A stretch of DNA of 64,000 bases from Haliotis asinina (Eukaryota > Mollusca > Gastropoda > Lepetellida > Haliotidae): positions 17,796,001 through 17,860,000 of the forward strand of contig NC_090280.1 of assembly GCF_037392515.1 (NCBI RefSeq), given 5' to 3'. Made by a program: the position numbers and the translations under genes. Positions 48,725 through 61,700 of the stretch are shown piece after piece. Every line of letters starts with the position of its first letter. Positions within the stretch are counted from its first letter, which is position 1. The notes beneath the pieces are model-generated. The model did not search any database. It was given only the letters and a program-made list of their open reading frames with translations, and had not been told where the DNA came from.

Positions 48725-48951
48725 AATGCCTCTTTGCTAAAAACTGCAAATGAATTATTATGTTAGACATCTTCTCTATGCCTTGAAATCTATTGATTTG
48801 CTTTTTTTTGCACAAATGTACAAGATATCAAACGTGACCGGGTCTCATCATTGGGGCCATGTGATTGCAGGTTAATTACTTTCCCGAGTGTTTGCTAATT
48901 CATAGAGTTCGCACATACGAGTTTAAATTCCACCACAATGACCTGAGAGGC

Positions 48952-48990
48952 CGGGGGAGGGGGGGGGGGGGGTGGTGGGGGAGGGGAGAG
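48952..48990 (+). repeat. Poly-G tract with quadruplex potential
   Basis: Runs of 5, 14 and several shorter G tracts lie within 40 bases, ~360 bp upstream of the beta-galactosidase-like start codon. Confidence 0.85.
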
Positions 48991-49344
48991 ACATGTATGG
49001 TTAAAAACTTCGGCCTCATATTTCCGGTACTGTTGTTTCAAGAAAGAGGACGTCAGTCTGAATATTTAAATCTTACAGCTGATGATCACGCAAATTATCT
49101 ACAGGCCGCCGTTATGTAACTGTTATCGACAAAGAAACGAAAATACCGGGGCCGTGAAAATATCATTTTACGAGCGTTTTCATCACTATTAGATCGCTTC
49201 AGGCCTTGACGGTGAATGTTTACATGTTAGAGTGACCTGCCCTTGATTGGGAGGAGTCACTATGCATTTACGATAGTTGAGGTTCAGACTGCAAGTCTAG
49301 CTGTCGCATAATTCACCGAAAGCGTATCAACGACAGTGACCTAA

Positions 49345-49715
49345 ATGAAAAGAGAAATGTACACACCAGCGATATCATTTCGCGGGGTTCATATAAAGCG
49401 TCTCCTAGCACTGGTTATATGCGGCGTGGTCTTAATTTGGATAGTAGGTCGATCACGCCACAAGTCGCAAGCGCAGAAGTCTTTGGGGACCGATCTACTG
49501 GCAAACGGAAAAGACAGATACGTTTTCAACATGGATAGCAATCGCCGAGGCATGACAGACGGTACAAGTTTGAGTTTTAGCAATGGACATTTTGTTCTGG
49601 AAGGAAAAGCTATAAAGATTTTAAGTGGAGCGATGCATTATTTCCGTGTGGTTCCTGAATACTGGAAGGACAGAATGCTAAAGCTGAAGTCTTGTGGACT
49701 GAACACTCTGGAAAC
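49345..49715 (+). CDS. GH35 gene, coding exon 1
   Basis: Encodes the cytosolic tail, the membrane anchor, a linker and the first barrel strand up to LNTLET. Donor GTATGT at 49716. Confidence 0.92.
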
Positions 49716-52700
49716 GTATGTAGTTTTGTAACAATCTTTTAAAAGTGTTCCTGGTAACTGAAAGATTTGCACAACGTTTAGGAAGGATTTCCGTCCTTAA
49801 CAGCCTTTTTTTATCATTCTATACCTAAGAATATTTTTTTTTAAATAAAAAGAAGGAAAGAAAGCTTAACCCAAGACCTAACCCATAACCCTAACACCTC
49901 TAAATAATCCTAGTAAATAGAATACATTTCAAGCGGGGATTTGGACGACACTCGCCAGGGTGACTGTTGTTGTGTCTGTTGTCGCATTCTGGAACCATCA
50001 TATAAGACCCCACTAACTCTTGTAAGTCAAGGAAAACTTTTTCCTAAACGCACGTCATCTTTCTAAGAGCAGCACCGCTCTTTTCAGCTGAGGCTCAGGG
50101 AAATCATGTCCAAACACATACAGTATGGTTCAAAATTATTGAGAATAGCTAAAGCATTTCATATTATTAAACGAGAACAAATCAGATAAAATTGAATGTA
50201 TTGTGAAAGTGAACTGACCTTTTCATGTTGTGTAGGTAACAATTTAATATTTTATCAAGTCTCCTTGAGCTTCACGGCACAGTCTAAGACGGGTAGGCAT
50301 ACTTCCTATCAGAGAGGTTAGTGTTTCGTGAGTTATGCTGTCCCAGTATCGGACCACTTCTCTCTTCATGTCTTCAATTTTTGTCAACCCCTTTTGATTC
50401 ACACATTCCTTCATCATCCACCAAATGTTCTCAATGGGATTTAAGTCAGGACTATATGCAGGAAATGGTAATGCAGTCACATTTTTCTCCTGAAACCACT
50501 GCTTGGCATGTTTTGCGGTGTGTTTAGGAACATTATCTTGCTGCAAAATCCAGTCATTTCCATAAAACACATGTGCACTTGGAAGGAGAAAATTATCTAA
50601 TATGTTAGTGTAGCGTTGACTTGTCAGATTTCCCTCAAACACACACAGCGGGGTCGTTCCTAATAAGGATATCCCTCCCCATACATGAAACTTTGGGCTG
50701 TATTTAGGTCGTCGATACAACGGTGCTGACGCAGACTTTGTCCATATTTTCACATTATTGGGATATACCCATATTGAGCTTTCATCAGTAAAAATCACAT
50801 TTTCCCAGTCAAAGTTTTCATGTGCCAAACACCACTCAACACGCCTGTCTTTATGTTCTTGTTTCATGAGAGGAGAAGGAATTCCAGTCTTTTTCTCCCA
50901 TCCAAGATCAATCAAATTTCTTCTAACTGTAGATTTTGATACAACTGTTGATCCACTTTCTATTATTTCATACCTGATGTTGGAGATGCTTGCCCTTTGC
51001 TTTTTAGACGCTAAAATTCCCAGCCGGACGCGATCTGAGAAGTCCAATTTTCTGGGTCTCCCTGTTCCTTTCTGGTGCCCAAAATCCTTTCCCTCTTTAA
51101 AATTCTTCCAAATCCTATACACAGTAGAAAGAGGAGTTCCTGTTCTCTCTGCCAATGTATTTACATCATCAATTCCTTGATTACACAACTCATAAATCAA
51201 CCTTCTTTTATCTTCAGCAGACATTGTTGACAGTGCTGAGGAAAATGACGTCTGCTACAAATTCAGGGGAGGTAACTCTAATTGTACTATACTCAGTAGG
51301 CCAAGATGAGTTACCTCCCTTATACCATTACTTAGTTTTAAGTATCAGTGAATCAGTTGAGGTGTTAGGATAGCTCAAAGTAAGAAGAAAAATTCTCAAT
51401 AATTATGAACCAGACTATATAATAAAACAATAAATAAGGAGCATTTTCATTATTAGCAGCGTAAATGCACTTTGGTCACACACATGTGAAAAAGCACAAA
51501 ATCTGATTTTGTGATGCCTGGTTTTAGCTGGTTGGCTGATATACATCTGTCACTCATTACAAAGTTTGGGTGTGCCAGCCCTATCTGGTACAGTGGAAGT
51601 TGTCTAAACTGTCGGTACAGAAGAAGTAATCCGATTTCAACAGCTAGCCGGATTGTTGACTGACATGGTTACCTACAACCAGTTTTGCCACTCTCATATA
51701 CATTGTGTCACATAGTTCTCTCAGTTACTGCACACATTGACACAACAGACTAATTACAAGTACAAGTATACCCATGCTGAACTAAGACTAACTTATCTTT
51801 GTCACCAACCGTGTAGTTTCAAGCAGCATTAATTGGTGCTGCCATTGTAACACATACCATTGACTCCTCGCCACACACTGGATTAGACAGTGCTGATTAC
51901 TGTGTAAACACATATTTGTCCGACTCATTTCATGCCAAGATCCGGAAATGACAGCTGCTGGTTTGTAGATTTGTATGATGATAAATGTATAAGCCACTGT
52001 TGGGACTGAGATCTTATGCTAGTATTGACAACCGGCTTGATTAGACAGCTGCCGGTATTGACAGCTTTTGAGTGTTTTCTTCAGGTAGCAAGATAGGATT
52101 TTGAATAGTAAATTTGTTACCTCAAAATGTGAATTTTGAACCCTGTACAGTAACAAATTATAAAAAATGTGAATTCAGCTTATAAAGTTGAAAAATAATG
52201 CAATGAAAAAAGTCCCGCAAAATCAAAGTTCAAATGATTCACTAATTTCTCCCTATCTGGCGTGAAAAGTTCTTTTAACAGCTGTGCTGAGCTGCACTCA
52301 TAGTGCATGAGCAGCGAAGAGGTTGATGCAGCTTGAAGCGGGATACCCTGATAAACACACCACAGCCCTGACAGACAGACAGACAGACAGACAGACCCTA
52401 TGCAGTCCAAACAGACACACCATATGGAGAAACAAATAGACAGAGCCTGAACAGACCATGTAGAAATACCATCTCAGAGATGTTTTGATGTTTCTATGTT
52501 CTCTATATATGACAATGTTACTGCTCTTGGATTTCCAGCAAGGTTGCCTTGGCGGATGTTTAATGTGCTGCATCAGGTATAATTAGGTTCAGTATTGAAC
52601 ACATTTTCATTCTTGCTAGAGTATTGCCATAGTCAAGTCAAGTTCAAACTGTCATCACTCTCTGACAGTATGTCACCGAAGACATGGTTTAAGTCTCCAA

Positions 52701-55700
52701 ATGGGTCGTGTCTGTGTAGCCCATTCCTGCTGTCCCCAACTGTATTGGGGAAATTGCTGGAATATTGCTCCAACCATACTCACTCACTCACTCACTCACT
52801 CACTCACTCACTCACTCACTCACTCACTCACTCACTCACTCACTCACTCACTCACTCACTCAATTATGAAGTACCTGTTTCATTCACTTTTTTCCATTTT
52901 GTTGAATTAAGTGCATCAACGTCACTCGCTATTTGTCAGTATTGTGTGCAGTATAATTTGAACATTCAGTTTGTCATGTTCTGAGAGGTCTGTTTCATTT
53001 GTGTCACTATGCTGAAGACCCTGGTTTGATTTCCCACATGTGGTCAGTTTGTGAAGCCTGTTTCTGTTGTCCCCAACCATGCTCGAATATTACTAAAATC
53101 AGCATAAAACCACACTCACTGGCCCACTCACCCACCCAGCCACTCACTTACCCACCCACCCACTCACTCAAAATAGATCGAAAGAAGGATGAAAAATAAT
53201 TATCGGTTGTAAAAAGGTTTTCAATCAGAATTTTGTTGATTTAGTATAACACACATAACTGAAATAAACCAACCATTAAATCTGACAAATATTCACTAAC
53301 GTCTGCCCCATCGCTTGAATATTACGACTAGGGCCTTTCAGAATGCACACATTTTCAAGGCTTATGAGGCTACACATGAGATGTCATATATATTTCTATA
53401 TATATAATTGTGTATGAAAGTTGTTGGTTCAGAATCATCACAAAGTAGTGTTTTGTAACATTGTTCCGCATGATATCTTTGAAGGGCATTTAGAAGTGGA
53501 AAGTGTAAGAAAAGCCAGGTTTATTGACAACTTCCTCATTGTGGATAACACAACGTTTCGGAGTATAAGCTGATGAAGGAGCAAGCATGCACTCCCAAAC
53601 ACTGTGTCACTGTTACCCACAGTAAAAAAATGGCCTGTTTTTATTGTTGTGCATGACATTGAATGTTAATAACAGATTGCAGATATAGCATACAATGCAG
53701 TTATTATTAAGCCTCAACAGCTTGCTTGCCTGCTTGATATGTCCCACATTAATACAAAGCTGATATAGCATTGAAATTCAGTGTGACTTGCGCTGCAGCA
53801 ACGTGATGTCATGAAACACTAATTTGTAAAATATTAATACCTTTCACCAGGACTGCAGGTTATTACTGGTATACAAGTATGTCACAATACGCCTTTCAAA
53901 CTGTAGGTATTGCAGTATTTTCCCTCAAACTCATATGTTGGGTAGTAAGAATATGTGATGTGTTGTGACTGTCTCCATGGTTTAAATTAAAAAACACTCA
54001 TACTTTCATTCACACTAAAATTTCATTGTAATTGACAAAAGAGCGTGCTTCACTTACAATAAATTTTGCGAAAAAAGAGAAAATAAATCCCTCAAAATCA
54101 AATCTGAATTTGAAATTTTGTTTATCACAGCAGTAACATTTATTTGAGTGTGTTAGGAATAATAATAGTTTGCAGAAAATAAGCTCTGCAAATAGAATTG
54201 ATGTCTCTCTCTCTGTCAAACGCAGAAGCACCCAGTATTGATGAAGTGCTAGTATTGATATTTCTCTTGCACATTTTTTGCCAAGGAGGACAAGGGCAGT
54301 AGGACTTTTTCAAAAATGTTTGATAGAAAAAAGAGTGACGAGGGAGGAACACATCTTAATTTTTTTCTCACAGAAATACTGCTTGGAAAGATTATGAGTT
54401 GCAGATTCAATCACACTCATTCTTACAGACACTTGTTCTTATAGTTGACAAATGATGATCGGGATGCAGCAAAGTCAAAATTAATTTTTTTGAATGGCAA
54501 TAAAAAATTGTTATGTGCACAAATAAAAGTGACCGATGCCCGAGAAACTGTTATATTTAGCCTAATGCAATACATGTCAGCCCCTGTGGTGGCATGTGCA
54601 TGGAGCTCAGGTCACAATCAGCTCAAGTTAAACAACATCAAACGCTGAAAATCCAGTATAATTATAGATATTAATACCAGTATCAGAATGGCAATAAACT
54701 GCAATGTAATACAATTTCTTGTCAGTACACACCCTACCTTTGACAGTTTTTCATGCATCTCTTCAGTGTGTCACCAGAGTCACTGTCGGGTACATCACGA
54801 CTACATCGACTCCATGCTGTTATACAACAGACTGGAATATTAATAAATGTGTATCATATTTCATTTGAAAAGAACTGGTATTTTTCAAAGTCATGCTTGT
54901 CTGAGTTTATCACCAAATCTTTTTGGCTGTCAAAATGTCAACGAGAAGGATTACAGATTGTTTCACATTTGGTTATCAGCCCACATTTCCCAGAGGTAGG
55001 GACCAACTTGCCCCTTCCAATAATATCCTGGCTGTAGTGTTATTGTCAATTTGTTTTAACAAAGTTCATAAGAGAAAACTTTGGACAAGTTGTGTTATTT
55101 TAATTTAATTGTGAAATTGTGAAATGTGCTACTGTTTTTTGTTTCTTGTTTCCTGTATACTTTGTAACTGATACTAATTCTGTCATGAGCATAGCAACAG
55201 CCAACAATACATTAATTTGTCAAAATTTAAGGGGGATTTCTTATGTAGTTGGGTTAAAAATGAAAACACTCCTTGACATGTGTATCCATGAAGATCTGTG
55301 TTAGAACTGATTTTCAGTAATTTGTTCTTTGTCATGAGAGGCAGCCAACAGGATTGCATGATCAGACTCGGTGACTTGGCTGACACATGTCATTGTATCC
55401 CATTTACATAGATCGATGCTCATACAGTTTATCACTGGGTTGTTTGATCCAGACTTGATTATTGACAGACTGCCGCCTTTTATAGCTGGAATATGAGTGC
55501 TGCTTTGAACCACAACCAAACCAAATACTGACACATGCTTCTTGACGCATGTCGTTCCATTGTCTTCATGGTTTCATGGTTGTCAGGTTATGGTGGAAAT
55601 ATTGCTGATATGATGTTATATTTCAACTCACTCACTCAAACCCACCTACTCGCTCGCTCACTCACTCACTCACTGCCATATGGTCAATACCTTTCAGAAT

Positions 55701-58700
55701 ACACTTTCCTTTCTTATGCTCATTGAGACATGCATCTTCATATACAGCAGAAGCTGTCAAAACTGATTCTCTTTGAGACCAAATTCTAGTGCTGATAATG
55801 AGTGCATGTCGGTTTGGGTGGCTGCTCTTTTAGGAGAGCTACACTGTATGCGTTTTGTTGGCACACTGAAGTGCCAAAGGGCACGTCTGTAATTCTTTAT
55901 GAATCACATTTTGCTGTCTTTCATAACACATTTTATCCCTGGTTTTCTGTTTGTTATTTCAGATATGTGCCGTGGAATCTGCATGAAGCAACTCCCGGAA
56001 TATTTGACTTTGAAGGCATGCTCAATGTCCGGTATGTCAACTTACTTAACAAAACATAAACTAGATCACAGGGTCTGGTGATACTCAAATAATACTATTT
56101 TCTTTGAGAGGCATTTTAGAAGTTGTGTAGGTGGAAGAAAACCAAATTCTATGTACAGTCAATTTCTTTATTGCAGTGAGTGTAACATTTCAGTGCAGGT
56201 TCAGTGTAAATATTACCAATCTGCTTCTGCAATTCTCGTTCATTAGGAGATCCAAGTTGCATATCATTTACATTTTAAGATTAAGACTTGTAACTGCCTA
56301 CAAAACCTCACTCAAATATTGACTTCATACAAAACCTCACACCACTTTTGACATACTGTCATCAACTGCAACACAGCAACCCATACATATCAATATCTGT
56401 TTCACTTTAATTGTTTGTGACTCACTCCTGAACTCAATGCTTTGGTCCCACTGAAAACTGAAACTGAAAATTAACATTTGTAATATGGCTAGGACAGATA
56501 ACCCGGATACCCGGGATGGGTGGGTGATGAGTTGGACCTGGGTACCCATCTCAGTGCCCGGGATGGGTGGGTGATGAGTTGGACCTGGGTACCCATCTCA
56601 GTGCCCGGGATGGGTGGGTAATGAGTTGGACCTGGGTACCCATCTCAGTACCCGGGATGGGTGGGTGATGAGTTGGACCCGGGTATCCGTCTCTGTACCT
56701 GGACCCTTCTTGATCATGTGACTAATAGATTCAACAGTGTAATAAGTTAGTCTGTCATAATTAAGGGATATTTCCTTGAACATTAAGACATGATTACATG
56801 GTTAAGATGTTGAAAACCTCATAATTCTAGTAACATGTCATATTTGGAATTACACTTTCTTAGTAAAGTACAAATTCTAGTTTGTTGTTGGCCGAGTCCC
56901 ATTTTGGATTCAAATCCACTCCCTCAGAGTCCGGCATCTAATCGCCAGCACACAAAGTTAGCCACAAAAATGGAAGTGTTACGGTTAAAGATTTGCCGTG
57001 ACAAAAGGTGTAAGAAATCCCATCAGAACCAGCAATATATATAACACTGAGAAGTTTGAAATTTTCAATAATTTGTATTCAGCAAAAACAAAGGCAAGAT
57101 ACAAAAGGTTCACAGTAAGTCAATTCTAAAGTAATGGGTCACAATTATGATCTCAACTCACTGAAGTCTTGGTGTGCAAGTGAGAAACAGTTTTACTGAA
57201 TGCAACATAGTGAGCACATACGACCGTCGCCATCAACGTAGAATACGAAAAGTACTGAACATTTACTATATGGAATGTAACCCATAATAATTATCATTCA
57301 AAGCACTAAATGTTGTGACCCAATAATAATTAATACTTACTTAATAGTACAATTTACAGAAAATACACTCTCATAACAGTAGTCTAAACTGCGTACTTTG
57401 TGTACCCCTCTGAGTAGTGGCTGAGCAGGTTGAGAGGCTGACTTTGTCTCCTGGAGATTAGGTGCCTGACTCTGTGGGTGCGGGTTCGAATCCCAGATGA
57501 GACTCAACTGAAAATGTAGTGGTATTTGTACTTTACCAAGATAGTGTAATCCCAAATATAACATGTTACATTTGACCACTTTCTATATGGCATTGTGTTA
57601 TCATGGCCGTGCCAATTTACTCTTATCAAGAGTACACAAAGTACGCAGTCTAGGCTACCAGTTGTCCATCTTCCATTTTTGTGGAAGTTGCAGTGGCTGA
57701 TTGGAGTAGGCAGCTGAGTTTGTGTCTTGTAGATTAGGTGCCTGACTCTGAGGGTGACGGTTCGAATCCCAGATGGGACTCTACCAAAAATTACTTTGCA
57801 CTTTACTAAGAGAGTGTAATCCCAAGCATGACATATGTTACTTTTGACCACTTTCTGTATGGTATTGTGTAAACATAATTTTAGCCTCCAAGCTTAAGAA
57901 GGTGATGCCATTTCTTACAAATTTGATGTCAGGAGTTAGCACAACAGTTATCAGGGTTGGGTAGGGTAATAGTCTGTGAGGTACCTGGGTAGAAAATTTG
58001 GACCCATCCCGGTCTTTATGCACAAGCAGTCAGCTTGTCTAGGAAGCACCAAATGGAACATTACAGATTTAGGTCAGGCAAGCCAACAGTGTTGGGCTGG
58101 GTTTCTTGTGGTGTTCACAAGCACCTGCATTTATAATAATACATTGAAAATACAGCCTCAGAAATCTGTGTGCTGTATTCATTGCATGTATGTCATTTGC
58201 ATTTCTGGTGTTCCCTTTAGTGATATTCCTTGGAATAATGCTAACAGTTGGGTGTAGATAAACTCACTCACACAAGCATGTCATGTGCAGTAAACATGCC
58301 CACATCTTCAGCTGTTGAGTATCATCTATTTCTTACCTTTGGTGCAGAAAAAATGTGTTTCCCTTTTCAGTTCAGAGAAAGGGTACTCAAGACTCTGTTT
58401 CATCTCTTTGACCTGATTTTTGCATAAAATGCCTGGTTCATTTGCACTAGAGCAAGCAAATATAGGCCAGCTTTCTAAGGCTAGTGGTGGCAGGTAGCCT
58501 AGTGGCCATAGCGTTGGCTCATCACGCAGAAGTTCTGGGTTTGATTCCCCAATTAGTATGGTAATCCATGATTCCCCTAAGCCTACATGTTTAATACTTA
58601 GGGTGAAATGGTATACCACAGTATTAGTAAAGGTGGTATTTTGCCTTTAGTTCGGTATGCCGTTATGCAATAAAGTTTTCTTGTATTTTTGGTTTTCGTT

Positions 58701-61700
58701 ATGGTTTTTCTGTCAAGTCATAAAATGAAAAGTTTGTTAATTCAAAATAGCAAAAAGTATGTTTAAGATTATTTTTCATGTTATTAGACAATGAAAGTCT
58801 TGATTTTGTGCCTTTTGATCATAAATCTCAAGTTCCGAACCAAAACAGGTCAAAGCCAACTCCTTGTACTGCAATACATAGTGTACTATGGTAAGAGTGT
58901 ACTGTTTTGAGACTATTTTGTACAGTGAGTGATTTATGTATGACAATATCAAAGCATTACCGAAGTAACCATGGCAACATTTGTATGGAGACATTGATAC
59001 AGGTGATGATTACGGCTGCAGGGAATCCTCATGACATGAATATGACACATATCATGAATACTGGATGATGAATGCAAATGTTGGATGACAAATGCAAGTG
59101 TTGGGTGACAAATATACAAGTCAGCAGATCATGCTTTATTTGGAATATTCAGTGAAACAGCAATTAAATTGCTATATTCTTTGATGTTGTGAGAGTCTAG
59201 ACTGATGTCATGAGTACTTAGACAGAAGTCATGAGACTTATGAGTGATTCATGAGACTGAAGAGTGATGTCATGAGAGTCTAGACTGATGTCATGAGAGT
59301 GAAGAGTGATGTCATGAGTGTCTAGACTGATGTCATGAGACTGAAGAGTGAATGTCATGAGACTGAAGAGTGATGTCATGAGACTGAAGAGTGACGTTAT
59401 GATTGTCTAGGCTGACGTCATTAGAGTGAGGAGTGATGTCATGAGTGTCGAGACAGATGTCATGAGAGGAAGATTGATGTCATGAGACTGAAGAGTGATG
59501 TCATTAGAGTGATGAGTGATGCCATGCTTGTAACAGTGCCATTTTGTCCCAGTCCAAAGTGTTGCAATGTTTGTCCCTTAGTACAACAGCCCAAACGGGG
59601 GACTATGTATTCAACAGTGACACCAGTCAATTTTGGTGACCTTGACCACGACATTTTGACCTCTTTCGAACTCTTGTTAAACCAATATGTCAGACACCAG
59701 TTGATTTTGTTCACCTTGACCTAATTCTTAAAGGTCACATGCAACCAAAAAATCAAACATAATTAAAACACATTTATCACTTATTCATGACATATAATAT
59801 ACATTGCTGCTTTTAAAAAAACAAATAAACAAAATTATAAGTGTACAATCGCGATTCAAAAGTGCAATATTTTGTACTTGGGCTTACTTCCCCCGAAACG
59901 AAGCCCTCGGGAGACCGAACCCAGTCATAGCGGGTGGATATGCACTCAAGTGTAACGACGGCTTCCGATTGGCTGTTCCATTTGCTGACATGCTGAGGGT
60001 TCATTGTGTGTACAGAAAGATGATCTGTTTGATGGGCATTTTAGAAGTATAGCCAAGAAAGTAAGATTCTTTGTGGATAACAACTTCTTTTTGTGTACTT
60101 GATGCATCGTTTCAGTATGGATTCATATTCTGTTGTCAAGCAAAATCATATACACCAAAAGAAGTCGATATCCATGAAGAATGTATATAGAGATGTTAGG
60201 TTTTGAAAATACATGTTCTCTGAATTTGCGCTCGATCCAATAAAAAATCATGTCAGTAGAGATGGTAAACTACTGCGTGGCTCCAGCCATCTGTCATTCG
60301 TCCAAGTACAAAACAGGACTGGAATCTGGAGTTTGCACAAGTTTCCGTCACATCCAGTCATCCGAATAAAATGAATGTAGTTTGTTTGCAACCCACAGAC
60401 ATAAAAACATGTCATGTGTATCACACGTGCCTAATTACATAATGTGGCAGACACGGGACTCGGGTGCACGAGTCATAAATCAACTTATTTTCTTTATGTC
60501 GTATAGTCTGATAGGTGTTAAGTTCAAATTGCACGTTGTCAATGATTGAAGCTGTGTATTGCATGTTGTCTTTAGCAGACAGGCAGACAGACATATAGGT
60601 GTGAATAAACGAGACACTGAGTTTTCTCTATGACAGAGACTGCTTGCCACAGTCAACAAGTTGTTTTACGTAACGAGTAGATTATGTACTTGTTTGTGTA
60701 CACAACCGAGATTAGACTATTGCTCACGACCTCAGACGCTGGGCATGCATACTGTTTCAAGCTCCGCGAACCTATTCACTGCGCATGCGTTATGGACGCA
60801 GCGCAGCACAGCTGTTGAAACCAGTTTTCCCCCCAGCGCTGGGGGGAATTTAGTAAAACGTTTGAACTCCGATTTCGCGGGCTTTTTTTCATCGCGTTTT
60901 TTTTCAACTTTACAGGTTGAATTGGCATTTTTTATGATTTGTTTCGGTAAGTGCACACCGAAAGGTACCAGAATTGCAAAGTTGTATTTTACGTTGCATG
61001 TGACCTTTAAGGTAACCACAATACTTTGACCAGTTCTCAAACATTTGTAAGCACAATATCTCATAAATTATTGCACCCAAAAGTCTTCAATATTTTGACA
61101 ACCTACATTGCGGGATCATGCAGACACCTGTCATTTCAGGCGTCCAGTATGTGACCAAAAATTAAAAAGTAGTAAATGCGTTATGAATATTTTGTTCTTC
61201 TTTAGCGACGGGGGACATTGCCATATTAATGGCAAACACTTGTCTGTGCAGAGATGCATCCCTTTGGCACACCAGAAACCTGTGATTGTGTTAGAAAATT
61301 GTTTAAAGCAGTTATAATCAAACCCATATATGTGATTCACAGGTGTTTGACCTCAAGTAGAAAAACAGATAATAAGACATTGGAACTACTTGTCATGTAT
61401 TGCAATAAGATTATAAATTGTTTTCCAGTTTGTTTCTCAGCATTTAGTAACTTAACATCAAAAGATAATTTCCAACTAGACCACGGGGCAAAAGAGTGCA
61501 CCATAAGTGCCAGTTCACTTCGTCACTTCCTGTTGGGTCCCTTCCTCCTTTCCTCACTCTCTCACTCACTCACTCTTACTGGCTCTTCACTCCAAGCCTA
61601 CCTCTCCAACTCATTCCTTGTTCACATTCTCTCCAAACCTCTCTCTCACTTCAACCTTTGTCCTTTGACTCCTTCCTTCCCTCCCTCACTCACTCCTTCC

